Source: an uncultured Erysipelotrichaceae bacterium (lineage in GTDB: Bacteria > Bacillota_I > Bacilli_A > RFN20 > CAG-826). Taken from it: DNA of 64,000 bases. Each line of letters opens with the position of its first letter. Position 1 is the first letter of the stretch. Positions 25,439 to 34,730 of the stretch are shown here, piece by piece. Position numbers and translations under genes: made by a program. The notes under the pieces are model-generated. The model searched no databases and was not told the DNA's origin. It saw nothing but the letters and a program-made list of their open reading frames with translations. Location of the stretch: assembly GCA_947166565.1 (NCBI GenBank), contig CAMVEL010000006.1, forward strand, positions 21,356-85,355. The letters are read 5' to 3'.

Positions 25439-25924
25439 TTAATGGAGATTTCCTTCTAGGGCCATGTTGCGGAAACCGTCTTGGCGGAGGACCTCGTAGA
25501 CCCCGATTGCGACGGCATTGGAAAGGTTAAGGGAACGCAGTCCTTCCCTCATTGGGATACGGAGCGTTTTGGTTTCGTTGGCCCTTAGGATATCCTCAGG
25601 AATTCCCTTGGTTTCCTTACCAAACATCAAATAGACTTCCTCGGGGTAATCCACTTCCGTATAAACGTGATGGGCCTTCTTCGAATAATAATAGATATCC
25701 GCGTTAGGGTTCTTTGATAGGAAGTCCTCGTAATTCTCATAGATATGGATATCGAGCTTATCCCAATAATCCAGACCACACCGTTTCAGGTATTTGTCGT
25801 TGATAGAAAAGCCTAGCGGCTTTATTAAATGGAGGCTAGCCCCAACCACCGCGGCGGTTCTAGCGATGTTCCCCGTGTTTTGGGGGATTTCCGGTTCATG
25901 GAGGACGATGTGGATGTGTCTCAT
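25439..25924 (-). CDS. trmL: tRNA (cytidine(34)-2'-O)-methyltransferase
   Basis: 161 residues, full length for the small SPOUT enzyme TrmL. All family motifs are visible: HIVLHEPEIPQNTGNIARTA at the start (motif 1), LMFGKETKGIPEDIL (motif 2) and LRIPMREGLRSLNLSNAVAIGVYEVLRQ (motif 3, the knot that binds SAM). It methylates the wobble ribose of tRNA-Leu, interestingly the next gene upstream being leuS. Upstream, CCCCTT...AAGGGG (25957-25938, minus) may fold over the AAGGGG that could act as ribosome binding site. Confidence 0.95.
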   Translation of the reverse strand: MRHIHIVLHEPEIPQNTGNIARTAAVVGASLHLIKPLGFSINDKYLKRCGLDYWDKLDIHIYENYEDFLSKNPNADIYYYSKKAHHVYTEVDYPEEVYLMFGKETKGIPEDILRANETKTLRIPMREGLRSLNLSNAVAIGVYEVLRQDGFRNMALEGNLH

Positions 25925-26015
25925 ATGTTTATGATAGCCCCTTAGAAGGGAAAGGGGTTATGAGAAGATTGAAATCGCGTTTATCATAAAGCCAGGAATA
26001 GCCATTCTCTTGCAA

Positions 26016-26093
26016 TTATTGCATATTTTTACTCAGCGGTATTCAGGCAAAAAGTGCTCAATACCGCTGGAAACCATAGGCATTTATTGCATA
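26016..26093. repeat. 10-bp inverted repeat flanked by direct repeats TTATTGCATA
   Basis: CAGCGGTATT (26034-26043) pairs perfectly with AATACCGCTG (26060-26069). TTATTGCATA lies on both sides, at about 26016-26025 and 26084-26093. Located in the 350-base gap between trmL and leuS, in which I see no gene. Confidence 0.6.
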
Positions 26094-26233
26094 GTCGAGA
26101 CGCATTTAAGGATAACGGAATTTGTTTAATCCGCTCTGACTGTTCGTTTTCAAGACATATGTATTGACTAAAGTCTAAAGGAGTCTAAAAAACCAAAAAG
26201 ACCATCTAAGATTCCTAAATGAGAGAAAAGCAA

Positions 26234-26269
26234 AGAAAAAACCTAGGGCTTCTTAGGGCACCTAGGTTT
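26234..26269 (-). terminator. Terminator of leuS
   Basis: AAACCTAGG pairs with CCTAGGTTT; on the minus strand the stem is followed by TTTTTTCTTTG. It starts 7 bases after the leuS stop. Confidence 0.85.
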
Positions 26270-26275
26270 AAGGTT

Positions 26276-28687
26276 TTAGATGACGACGATATTGAGGATT
26301 CGGCCTTTGACGAAGATGATCTTCTTGATTGTCTTCCCTTCGACGTAGGAAGCGACTTTCGGGGAAGCGACCGCTAAAGCGCAAGCCCCATCTTGATCGA
26401 TATCGACCGGCATTGCGATGACATCGCGCGTCTTCCCGTTAATCGAAACCGCGATATTGGCCTCGTTCTTTTGGAGTTTTGATTCATCGTAAATTGGCCA
26501 GCTCTCGTAGGCGATCGTGCCCGAATGGCCAAGTTTCTCCCACATCTCCTCCCCAACGAAAGGACAGATGCAGGCGAACATCTTCACAAACCCTTCCATA
26601 TACGGGCGGTAGATGGATTTGGCCTTATAGCAATCGTTGATGAAGACCATCATCGCGGCGATCGCCGTGTTGAAGGCTAGCTTTTCATAATCCTCGCTCA
26701 CCTTCTTGACGAGGAAGTTATAGGAATAATCGAGTTCGCCCGTATTCTCATCGGATAATTCGACGGTAACCTCTTCCTTATCGATAAGGCGATAGACCCT
26801 ATTGATGAAGCGGAAGGCCCCATCGATTCCGGTCGTGGACCAGGGTTTTTGTTCTTCTAGTGGGCCTGCGAACATCTCGAACAAGCGGAGGGAATCCGCG
26901 CCATGGGAGGCGACTATATCATCGGGATTGACGACGTTCCCGCGGGATTTGGACATCTTTTCCCCATTCGCCCCAAGGATCATGCCTTGATGGAAGACCT
27001 TCTTGAAGGGTTCCTTGCAGGAAACCACTCCGATATCGAAGAGGAATTTATGCCAGAACCTCGCATAAAGGAGATGGAGAACCGCGTGTTCCGCTCCTCC
27101 TACATATAAATCGACGGGGAGCCAATGGTCCATCAATTCCTTATCCGCGAGGACCTTGTCGTTATGAGGATCAATATAACGGATGTAATACCAGGAAGAT
27201 CCCGCCCATTGGGGCATGGTGTTGGTCTCCCTTTCTCCCTTCCTTCCGTCTTTGGTCTCATATTGTAGCCAAGAAGAGGGGGCTTCCGATAAGGGGGGTT
27301 TGCCGCCTTTCCCGGGTTTATAGTCATCCATTTCGGGGAGGACGAGGGGGAGTTCGTCTTCGGGGAGAGGGAATTCGGTGCCATCATCGAGTTTGACGAC
27401 GGGGATCGGTTCGCCCCAATAACGTTGACGGGAGAAGATCCAGTCACGGAGTTTGTAATTGATGACGCGTTTGCCTTTGCCTAGTTCCTCTAGACGCTTG
27501 GTGATCGCGACTTTGGCATCGGCTATATTAAGTCCATCCGCGAAATCGGAATTGATATGTTTCGCGTCACCCGTGTATGCGTTTTCGGAAATATCGCCTT
27601 CGAGGACTTGAATCATGGGAAGGCCATGTTTCTTAGCGAAGGCATAATCCCTTTCATCGTGGGCGGGGACCGCCATAACGGCGCCGGAGCCATATGAACC
27701 TAAAACGTAATCAGCGACGTAGACGGGGATTTTCTTCCCGTTAATAGGATTAATCGCATAAACCCCGAGGAAGACGCCGGTTTTCTCCTTATCATCCGCG
27801 GAGGTGCGGGAGAGTTCACTCTTGCGGGAAGCGGATTCAACATAATCGAGGACTTCCTTCTCCTGCTCCTTGCTTACTAGTTTCTTAACTAGAGGATGCT
27901 CGGGGGCGAGGCAGCAATAGGTGCAACCAAACAAGGTATCGACTCGCGTGGTGAAGACATCGAAGGATTCGTCGCTTCCTTCAACCGCGAATTTGATGGA
28001 GACGCCTTCGGATTTGCCAATCCAGTTACGTTGCATCTCAAGGGTGCTCTTAGGCCAATCCAAGGAGGAGAGATCTTCCGCGAGACGGTCCGCGTATTTG
28101 GTGATACGGAGGACCCATTGCCTCATCGGCATGCGGATGACGGGATAGCCACCCCTTTCGGATTTGCCGTCTATTACCTCTTCATTGGCTAAGACGGTCC
28201 CTAGTTCGGGGCAATAATTGACGGGGATATCATCGACATAGGCCAAATCGTGTTTGAAGAGTTCGAGGAAGATCCATTGGGTCCATTTATAGTAGGATGG
28301 GTCGGTCGTGGAGAATTCTTTGCTCCAATCATAGGAGAAGCCTAGGCTTTGGATTTGATCTTTGAAATGGGCGATGTTCTTTTTGGTGAAGCCCTCAGGG
28401 TGGACGTTATTGGCGATCGCGAATTGCTCCGCGGGCAAACCAAAGGCATCCCAGCCCATCGGGTGAAGGACGTTATAGCCCTGCATCCTCTTCATCCTCG
28501 AGATGATGTCGGTCGCCGTATAGCCTTCGGGATGGCCGACATGGAGGCCTTGTCCGGAAGGATAGGGGAACATGTCTAACGCATAATATTTTGGTTTGGA
28601 GAAATCGTGGGTATCGCAATAGAAGGTGTTGTTGTCTTCATAATACTTACGCCACTTCTTTTCGATTGTTTTGAAGTCATAGGCCAT
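26276..28687 (-). CDS. leuS: Leucyl-tRNA synthetase
   Basis: 803 residues from ATG 28687, which has AAGGAGG upstream; the open frame runs 19 codons further but [16 protein letters not shown] is the usual start. Class I motifs are present: [21 protein letters not shown] (HIGH as HVGH), the CP1 editing domain (about 220-400), and KMSKSRGN near residue 575. Length is normal. It joins leucine to tRNA-Leu in the cytoplasm. No T-box leader is present: only 96 bases separate it from the aminotransferase gene upstream. Ends with a strong terminator. Confidence 0.98.
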   Translation of the reverse strand: MAYDFKTIEKKWRKYYEDNNTFYCDTHDFSKPKYYALDMFPYPSGQGLHVGHPEGYTATDIISRMKRMQGYNVLHPMGWDAFGLPAEQFAIANNVHPEGFTKKNIAHFKDQIQSLGFSYDWSKEFSTTDPSYYKWTQWIFLELFKHDLAYVDDIPVNYCPELGTVLANEEVIDGKSERGGYPVIRMPMRQWVLRITKYADRLAEDLSSLDWPKSTLEMQRNWIGKSEGVSIKFAVEGSDESFDVFTTRVDTLFGCTYCCLAPEHPLVKKLVSKEQEKEVLDYVESASRKSELSRTSADDKEKTGVFLGVYAINPINGKKIPVYVADYVLGSYGSGAVMAVPAHDERDYAFAKKHGLPMIQVLEGDISENAYTGDAKHINSDFADGLNIADAKVAITKRLEELGKGKRVINYKLRDWIFSRQRYWGEPIPVVKLDDGTEFPLPEDELPLVLPEMDDYKPGKGGKPPLSEAPSSWLQYETKDGRKGERETNTMPQWAGSSWYYIRYIDPHNDKVLADKELMDHWLPVDLYVGGAEHAVLHLLYARFWHKFLFDIGVVSCKEPFKKVFHQGMILGANGEKMSKSRGNVVNPDDIVASHGADSLRLFEMFAGPLEEQKPWSTTGIDGAFRFINRVYRLIDKEEVTVELSDENTGELDYSYNFLVKKVSEDYEKLAFNTAIAAMMVFINDCYKAKSIYRPYMEGFVKMFACICPFVGEEMWEKLGHSGTIAYESWPIYDESKLQKNEANIAVSINGKTRDVIAMPVDIDQDGACALAVASPKVASYVEGKTIKKIIFVKGRILNIVVI

Positions 28688-28783
28688 AGGGAAAATCCTC
28701 CTTGTCGGGAAAGCAAGGGCAATTATAGACTTTGATAACATCAAAGAAAAGGATAAGCGAAAGCGAAAAGAAAGTGACTTTCT

Positions 28784-30010
28784 TTAGTTTTGGAGGGCCA
28801 GTTCGATTTTTACGGAAAGGCAAAGGATCCTCGCGGCAAGTTCAAGATCTTCTATCGAAGGATAAGAAGGGGCGATGCGTATAGTCGAATTCAATGGATC
28901 CTTATGATATGGATAAGGGGCTCCGGCATCTGTTAGGGTAACCCCCGCTTCTTTGCATCTAGCGATTACTTGCTTAGCGATCCCAGGAACTTCAAGCGCG
29001 ATGAAATAGCCACCGCGCGGCTTAGTCCAAGAGGCTAAGCCCGTTAGTTCTTCCGCGAATATCCTCTCCACCATCTCGAATTTCGGACGGAGGATGTCCG
29101 CATGCTTTTTCATATGGGCCTTGATGCCTTCCAAATCCTTGAAAAAGCGTACATGCCTCAGCTCATTTACCTTATCGTAGCCGATCGTCATGACCGACAT
29201 CTGCTTTTTGATTTCCTTGATATTGGCCTCGCTAGAAGCGATGCCCGCGACCGCGGAACCTGGGAAAGTGATCTTGGAGGCGGAGAAGAATTTATAAACC
29301 AAATCGGGGTTCCCCGCTTTCTCGCATTCGGAGATTATTTCAAGGAGGTAATCCTGCTTATCTTCATAAAGATGATGGACGGAATAGGCGTTATCCCAAT
29401 AGATACGGAAATCCTTCGCCCCGGGTTTTAGCCTAGCGAACCTCCTAACCACTTCATCCGAATATGTGACCCCCGTAGGATTGGAATACTTAGGAACGCA
29501 CCAAATGCCTTTGACCGATTCGTCTTTGATATATTCCTCAATCAAATCCATATCGGGCCCATCTTCATGAAGGGGGATATTTATCATTTCGATTCCGAAC
29601 GATTCGGTGATGGAAAAATGACGGTCATAACCAGGGACCGGACAAAGCCATTTGACCTTATCCAGTTTGCACCAAGGGGTGGAACCAAGGACCCCATGCA
29701 TATAGGAATTAGCGATTCGATCATACATGACGGCGATGGAGGAATTGCCAAAAATCAGGATATTCTTCGCGGGGACTTCAATCATTTCCCCTAGAAGCCT
29801 CTTGCATTCCTCGATGCCCCCAAGGACCCCGTAATTACGGCAATCGATGCCGTCTTCGCAATTCAAATCCGCCGAGGAATTCAAAACGTCCATCATCGGC
29901 ATCGAAAGGTCAAGCTGCTCCTTGCAGGGTTTGCCTCTTGCCATATTGAGGGATAATCCCTTGGCTTTATATTCTTCGAATTGCTTTAACAATGAGTCGA
30001 GGTTTTCCAT
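28784..30010 (-). CDS. PLP-dependent aspartate aminotransferase (class Ic type)
   Basis: 408 residues. It resembles the class Ic aspartate aminotransferases (MocR-like fold type I): LNMARGKPCKEQLDLS near the start, YGVLGGIEECKRLLGEM, IWCVPKYSNPTGVTYSDE near residue 165 and the PLP lysine in FFSASKITFPGSAVAGI near residue 245, then the Arg in STIRIAPSYP near 390. It would interconvert aspartate/oxaloacetate with 2-oxoglutarate/glutamate. No Shine-Dalgarno is seen; a TAGAAT box ends 9 bases before the ATG, so the mRNA may be nearly leaderless. Confidence 0.85.
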   Translation of the reverse strand: MENLDSLLKQFEEYKAKGLSLNMARGKPCKEQLDLSMPMMDVLNSSADLNCEDGIDCRNYGVLGGIEECKRLLGEMIEVPAKNILIFGNSSIAVMYDRIANSYMHGVLGSTPWCKLDKVKWLCPVPGYDRHFSITESFGIEMINIPLHEDGPDMDLIEEYIKDESVKGIWCVPKYSNPTGVTYSDEVVRRFARLKPGAKDFRIYWDNAYSVHHLYEDKQDYLLEIISECEKAGNPDLVYKFFSASKITFPGSAVAGIASSEANIKEIKKQMSVMTIGYDKVNELRHVRFFKDLEGIKAHMKKHADILRPKFEMVERIFAEELTGLASWTKPRGGYFIALEVPGIAKQVIARCKEAGVTLTDAGAPYPYHKDPLNSTIRIAPSYPSIEDLELAARILCLSVKIELALQN

Positions 30011-30079
30011 AACGATAAGATTCTAATGGTCAAAACGAAAAAGTGTTATAAATATCGTTTGCTCTAAAGGAATAATCCT

Positions 30080-31525
30080 TTATTTACGGTTATTGAGCTC
30101 TTCGTAGATTCCTAAGTAGAGCTTCGCGCTGCTGCCCCAGGAATTATCGGTATTAAGCGCATTACGTTGGAGTTTATGGAAGAGGGTCTTGTTCTTATAG
30201 ACTTTCTCCGCCTCGAACATGGCATAGGAAAGTCCGCCTTCATCGTAATCGCGGAAGAGGAAGCCGTTGGCCTTATCCTCGTTATTCCCGTTATAGGAAA
30301 TAACCGTATCGGCAATTCCCCCGGTTTGTCTGCCGACTGGAAGGGTGCCATATTTTTCGGCGATAAGCTGGCCAATGCCGCATGGTTCGAATAAGGAAGG
30401 CATCAGGAAGAAATCGCTTCCCGCGTAGACCTTATGGGCGAAATCATCGCTATAGCCGATATGGGCGTGGACTTGCTTTGGATAGAATTGCTGTAGGTAA
30501 AGCAACCCGTTCTCCAGTCCTTCTTCCCCAGAGCCCAAAACGATGATGTTTCCACCTCTATCAAGGGTGTAATGGGCGGCCTTTAAAATAAGATCGATGC
30601 CTTTTTGATAGGTGAGGCGGGAGACGAGTCCAAATATCGGGCCCCCGTTATCTTCCATTTCGCAGGTCGAGAGAAGGTCTTTCCTGCAGGCTTCCTTGCC
30701 CTTAACAAGATTCTTCGCATCGAAATTTAAGGCGATGCGTGTATCCTTTTTCGGGTCGAATTCGAGTTCATCGACGCCATTGACGATGCCGCAGAAATCG
30801 TTTTCCCTTAAACGCAAGATGCCGCAAAGGCCCTGCGAGAGGGATTCGCTTAATAGCTCTTCGCGATGGGTTGGGGATACCGTCGTGATCTTATCGGCAT
30901 CGACGATGCCGGACTTTAAGGTTGAGACCTGTCCTTCGAAACGAACTCTTCCGGAATGGAATAAATCGTCGCTTAGACCAAAGAAATCGTTGAGGAAATA
31001 AGGATCTAGATAACCTTTGAAGGCAGGGTTATGAATCGTTAAAACCGTATGGGTATGCGCATAGACGCTTTCCGCATGGAATCTTTCCTTCAACAAAGTT
31101 GGGATTATCGCGCTTTGCCAATCATGGACATGGATGATATCCGGGGCGAATTCTAGGAAAGGCAATAGCCTAATGGAAGCTAAGGCAAAGAAAGCGAACC
31201 TTTCCCCATCATCCCCATAACCATAAAGGTTAGGACGACCGAAATAATAATAATTCCCGATTAGGTAATAGGGAACGCCATTGATCTCGGTATGGTAAAT
31301 CTCCGCTTCAAGATGACGCCAACCCAAATCGACGCCATATCTTCCTAGCCACTTGATTTCCACTCCCGCGGGGCGTTTGTTATCGATCGATTTATAATAG
31401 GGGATAACGATAATCGCCTCATGCCCCTGCTTTTTGTATTCTTCCGATAACGCGGAGACGACATCCGCCAAACCACCGCTTTTGGCTAGGGGGTTTGCTT
31501 CGGAAGCAATCATCGCGATCTTCAT
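30080..31525 (-). CDS. glgA: Glycogen synthase (GT5)
   Basis: 481 residues, full length. The N-terminal KIAMIASEANPLAKSGGLADV contains the KxGGL ADP-glucose motif; DIIHVHDWQSAIIP, FGLVSRLTYQKGIDLI and the C-terminal FFLMPSLFEPCGIGQLIAEKYGTLPVGRQTGG are the usual GT5 signatures. It elongates alpha-1,4-glucan from ADP-glucose. Its start overlaps the glgD stop by ATGA, so it is the third gene of the glgC-glgD-glgA operon. No branching enzyme or phosphorylase gene follows. Confidence 0.97.
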   Translation of the reverse strand: MKIAMIASEANPLAKSGGLADVVSALSEEYKKQGHEAIIVIPYYKSIDNKRPAGVEIKWLGRYGVDLGWRHLEAEIYHTEINGVPYYLIGNYYYFGRPNLYGYGDDGERFAFFALASIRLLPFLEFAPDIIHVHDWQSAIIPTLLKERFHAESVYAHTHTVLTIHNPAFKGYLDPYFLNDFFGLSDDLFHSGRVRFEGQVSTLKSGIVDADKITTVSPTHREELLSESLSQGLCGILRLRENDFCGIVNGVDELEFDPKKDTRIALNFDAKNLVKGKEACRKDLLSTCEMEDNGGPIFGLVSRLTYQKGIDLILKAAHYTLDRGGNIIVLGSGEEGLENGLLYLQQFYPKQVHAHIGYSDDFAHKVYAGSDFFLMPSLFEPCGIGQLIAEKYGTLPVGRQTGGIADTVISYNGNNEDKANGFLFRDYDEGGLSYAMFEAEKVYKNKTLFHKLQRNALNTDNSWGSSAKLYLGIYEELNNRK

Positions 31526-32649
31526 AGGATGATACCTTGCTCCACGTAGATTGGATCATCTTCCTTGCCGGAGACATGATGTCCGCGGGTGATGATTCCG
31601 TATTTATCAAGCAATGCGTTTTCAACGACCGCGTCTTCGCCTATCTTGGTATTGGAGAAGACGATCGAATTGCGGACGACCGCTCCTTTAGCGACCTTGA
31701 CGTTACGGCAGAGGATCGAATTGATGACGGTGCCTTCGACGGTCGAGCCGTTGGAGACGAAGGAATTGCTGACGTTCGCGGTCTCGCTATAGATGGAAGG
31801 CGGGGTGTCCTGGGTGATCGTGTAGATTGGCCAAGACGGACGGAATAAGCCATCGAAATGCTCCCTTTCGAGGATTTCGAAGGAATAATCCATATAATGC
31901 TTGAAGGAATCGAAGCAACGGGAATAGCCGTCGTAGATTTCGCATTTAACCTTGTAAATGCCTTCGACCGCGGCCCTATATACCAAGCCACCCAAATGGA
32001 GGTAGGGGTTCTTCGGGAGGAATTGATGGATCATGTCCGCGAGGACGGTGCGGTTAATGATGACAACGCCCATGGAAGCGAGGCTTGGTCCTTCGATGGA
32101 GCCATCGTTTTGGCGGATGTCCTCAACATATCCTAGACGATCAAGGGAGAGGATATCCTGCCCAAGGTATTCTTCCTTGGGGTTATCGATCTTGGTGGCC
32201 AAGACGGTGATCCTCTCTTTGTTGGCGATATGCTTTTCTAGAAGAGGACGGAAATCGATGGGGGCGATGATATGGACGGGGGCTAAGATGACGTAGTCCG
32301 CGTTGGAATCATAGAGGATCCAATCGTTTTCCTTGATGTTATTCAAGTCGGTGTTAAGTTCTGGGTTATTGCAGGCCGCCTCATTGAAGAGGATACGCAT
32401 CTGCCCCGTCTTGGTGTTATGGACCCATGAATCCATGGAGCCAACGTGCTTCAAAACCGACCTTTCATGGTCTTTGACGAGAAGTCCGACCCTCTCGATT
32501 CCCGAATTGCAGAAATTGGAAAGGGCGAAGTCGCATAAGGCGTATCTTCCTAGGAAGGAGGTACTTCCCAAGGACCTCGAATCGCATAATGGGCGGATGA
32601 GTGGGGAGGAATGGAAGTTGACCATTCCGATGACGTCTTTCATATTCAT
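31522..32649 (-). CDS. glgD: GlgD subunit of glucose-1-phosphate adenylyltransferase
   Basis: 375 residues. It is homologous to GlgC but with the GlgD pattern: the N-terminal nucleotide loop GGxGTRL is replaced by RPLCDSRSLGSTSFLGRYAL, so it is probably not catalytic alone. The C-terminal left-handed beta-helix has ANVSNSFVSNGSTVEGTVINS repeats. In Bacillota GlgD associates with GlgC and raises its activity. It lies 13 bases after glgC and is coupled to glgA. Confidence 0.95.
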   Translation of the reverse strand: MNMKDVIGMVNFHSSPLIRPLCDSRSLGSTSFLGRYALCDFALSNFCNSGIERVGLLVKDHERSVLKHVGSMDSWVHNTKTGQMRILFNEAACNNPELNTDLNNIKENDWILYDSNADYVILAPVHIIAPIDFRPLLEKHIANKERITVLATKIDNPKEEYLGQDILSLDRLGYVEDIRQNDGSIEGPSLASMGVVIINRTVLADMIHQFLPKNPYLHLGGLVYRAAVEGIYKVKCEIYDGYSRCFDSFKHYMDYSFEILEREHFDGLFRPSWPIYTITQDTPPSIYSETANVSNSFVSNGSTVEGTVINSILCRNVKVAKGAVVRNSIVFSNTKIGEDAVVENALLDKYGIITRGHHVSGKEDDPIYVEQGIIL

Positions 32650-32662
32650 AACTCAATTCCTC

Positions 32663-33790
32663 CTACTTGGTCTTGGAGACGAGGGCGATGTCCTTCGCCT
32701 CCTCGTTGATGATTTCGTTTTCCCCGACAAAGGAGGATGGGCCACACATGGCCGAGTTGACCCTCGCGTTTTTGCCGATAAAGGCATCCGCCATCAAGAC
32801 GGAATTGCGGACGACCGCCCCTTCTTGGACGACGACGCCATCGGAGATGACGCAATGGTCGACTTCGCCAAGGATCGTCGCGCCCTGGTTGATAAGGCAA
32901 TCGCGGATCTTGGCTTTGGGTCCGACATATTGGGGGACGGCATGGGTATCTTCCGTGTAGATGCGGTGGCTGGCCTGGACGGTGAAGAGGTTGATCTCTG
33001 GGTCTCCTGAAAGAAGAAGATCCATATTGGCTTGGTGGAGGGAGGCGATCGTTCCGACATCCTTCCAATAGCCTTTGAAGGTATAGGAAATCATCCTTTT
33101 GCCTTCCGAAAGCATCGTCGGGATGATGTCACCGCCGAAATCGTGCTGGGAATTCTCTTTCTTCGCATCGGCGATAAGTTCGGCGCGGAGAGTCTTGTAA
33201 TCGAAAATATAGATGCCCATGGAGGCAAGATTGCTCGTTGGGTTCTTCGGTTTTTCCTTAAAGGCGGTGATATTGCCCTTTTCATCGGTTTCGAGGATTC
33301 CGAAACGGGAGGCTTCTTCCCAGGGGACCTCGATGACCGAGATGGTGCAGTCGGCTTTCGCGGCGATATGGCGAGCGAGCATCTCATCGAAGGTGGTGCA
33401 ATAGATATGGTCACCGGAAAGGATGAGGACGTGCTCCGGATCTAGCCTATCGAGCCAATCGAGGTTCTCATAAATCGCATCCGCGGTGCCCCTATACCAG
33501 GAAGAGCCTTCCTCGGTTTGGTGGGGGGTGAGGACACTAGTCAAGGAATTGACTCCGTTAAGCCCCCAGTTCTTACCGTTTCCGATATAGGTGTTGAGTT
33601 CGCTGGACTCGTATTGGGTGAGGACGCCGACATGGTTGATGCCGGAGTTCGCACAATTTGAGAGGGGGAAATCGATGATACGGTATTTCGCCCCATAGCT
33701 GACAGCCGGTTTGGCCGTTTTCCGCGTTAAAGATTTCAAGCGGGTTCCTTTTCCGCCCGCAAGGACCATCGCGGCGATTTTGATGCCCAT
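32663..33790 (-). CDS. glgC: Glucose-1-phosphate adenylyltransferase (catalytic subunit)
   Basis: 375 residues from ATG 33790, which has AAGGAGG 9 bases upstream; a longer frame starts at 33841. It has AMVLAGGKGTRLKSLTRKTAKP (pyrophosphorylase loop), GTADAIYENLDWLD, ILSGDHIYC and WKDVGTIASLHQANMDLL, then a C-terminal beta-helix. It makes ADP-glucose from ATP and glucose-1-P, the first committed step of glycogen synthesis. First gene of the operon. Confidence 0.97.
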   Translation of the reverse strand: MGIKIAAMVLAGGKGTRLKSLTRKTAKPAVSYGAKYRIIDFPLSNCANSGINHVGVLTQYESSELNTYIGNGKNWGLNGVNSLTSVLTPHQTEEGSSWYRGTADAIYENLDWLDRLDPEHVLILSGDHIYCTTFDEMLARHIAAKADCTISVIEVPWEEASRFGILETDEKGNITAFKEKPKNPTSNLASMGIYIFDYKTLRAELIADAKKENSQHDFGGDIIPTMLSEGKRMISYTFKGYWKDVGTIASLHQANMDLLLSGDPEINLFTVQASHRIYTEDTHAVPQYVGPKAKIRDCLINQGATILGEVDHCVISDGVVVQEGAVVRNSVLMADAFIGKNARVNSAMCGPSSFVGENEIINEEAKDIALVSKTK

Positions 33791-33836
33791 TATGTGTAGC
33801 CTCCTTAGAAGTTGCCTTATGTTAGCATAATAAAAG

Positions 33837-33853
33837 GCCATCTTCTAGATGGC
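33837..33853. promoter_or_regulatory. Dyad GCCATCT-TCT-AGATGGC upstream of glgC
   Basis: A 7-bp perfect dyad about 47 bases before the glgC start. On the minus strand it is followed by CTTTTATTATG, so it is either a weak second terminator or an operator over the glgC promoter region (TTGCCT and TATTAT boxes lie either side). Confidence 0.4.
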
Positions 33854-33893
33854 AGGCAAAAAATATGCGTTTTTTGACATTAACCTTTCTTTT

Positions 33894-33922
33894 AAAAGAA
33901 AAAGGCCTCGCGAGGAGGCCTT
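33894..33922 (-). terminator. Terminator of the DnaB-C-like gene
   Basis: Minus strand AAGGCCTC...GAGGCCTT followed by TTTCTTTT, about 20 bases after the stop codon. Confidence 0.8.
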
Positions 33923-33940
33923 GGAGAAGTCGAGGATATA

Positions 33941-34594
33941 TTAGTGATTGTAGATTTCCTTGATGTTGACGGAGGAGAAATGGCGGAGGTCATAGCCATC
34001 GATTAGGATGACATGGACGATATCATCGTAATTGATGCGGGAATCGATGATGTTGGCCTTGCCGATAAACATCTTGATGACGTTATTGTCCTTGACCGTC
34101 TCGGTGAAGCTAGCGAGTTCGTTGACCGTATTGGTGAAATCGCTATGGGCGCCGACTTGGGAGAGGAGGATGACAGGGATATTTAGTTCTTTGGCAAGTT
34201 CCGAAAGTTCCTTGATGATCGATTGGATCTGCTTCATCGTCTCCCCTTCGGATTTAGCTTCCGCGAACGTCGCTTCGCGAAGCAAATCGAGATAATCGAT
34301 ATAGACGACGTCGACGCTCTCCTTCTTCGAGCGGACCATCTCGGTGAGGAAATGGATGTTCATCTTCGCGGCGTCGACGATATTTAGCCTTAGTAATGAA
34401 GACCAGCCGACCTGGAAATGGGAGATTAGCTTGTTATAGATGATGGATTGGCAATATTCATAGGAAAAGAAGATGACGTTTTTCCCGATTTTGAGGTTCT
34501 CGCTCGCATCGTAAACCGTGATGGTGCTTTTGCCCATATCGGTCTTGCCCGTAAGAATCGTCAGCTTTCCCTTTTCGGATTTGATGATTTCCAT
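33941..34594 (-). CDS. Stand-alone RecA-fold ATPase like the DnaB C-terminal domain
   Basis: 217 residues with AGGAGC upstream of the ATG. It contains only a RecA-like core: Walker A LTGKTDMGKSTIT (about 13-24), FFSYEY (DnaB-type motif after the first strand), Walker B VDVVYIDYLDLLRE near residue 100 and VILLSQVGAH near residue 143, all in the order of the DnaB helicase C-terminal domain. The DnaB N-terminal domain and linker are missing and the family is normally about 440 residues. It may be a regulatory or accessory ATPase; helicase activity is doubtful. Flanked by own promoter region and terminator, unrelated to its neighbours. Confidence 0.7.
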   Translation of the reverse strand: MEIIKSEKGKLTILTGKTDMGKSTITVYDASENLKIGKNVIFFSYEYCQSIIYNKLISHFQVGWSSLLRLNIVDAAKMNIHFLTEMVRSKKESVDVVYIDYLDLLREATFAEAKSEGETMKQIQSIIKELSELAKELNIPVILLSQVGAHSDFTNTVNELASFTETVKDNNVIKMFIGKANIIDSRINYDDIVHVILIDGYDLRHFSSVNIKEIYNH

Positions 34595-34638
34595 ATATTT
34601 AGCTCCTAATGCTGGAAATTATTATATCAGTAATTCAA

Positions 34639-34657
34639 AGGGGCGGTTAAGCCCCTA
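34639..34657 (-). terminator. Hairpin AGGGGC/GCCCCT after the 35-kb membrane protein gene
   Basis: Minus strand AGGGGC-TTAACC-GCCCCT followed by TTTGAATT. It is 74 bases after the stop codon and may be a weak terminator. Confidence 0.45.
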
Positions 34658-34730
34658 AGAAAGGGGTTATCGGTAACGCTTATTAGATAAACGAAAACCG
34701 ATGTATGTCCCTCTTATTTTTGGTAATTGC

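Noticed and set aside
28688..28783. T-box leader upstream of leuS
   Set aside because: Only 96 bases are available and no T-box sequence or specifier structure is seen.
32333..33010. 225-codon plus-strand frame opposite glgD/glgC
   Set aside because: Antisense shadow of two recognised genes.
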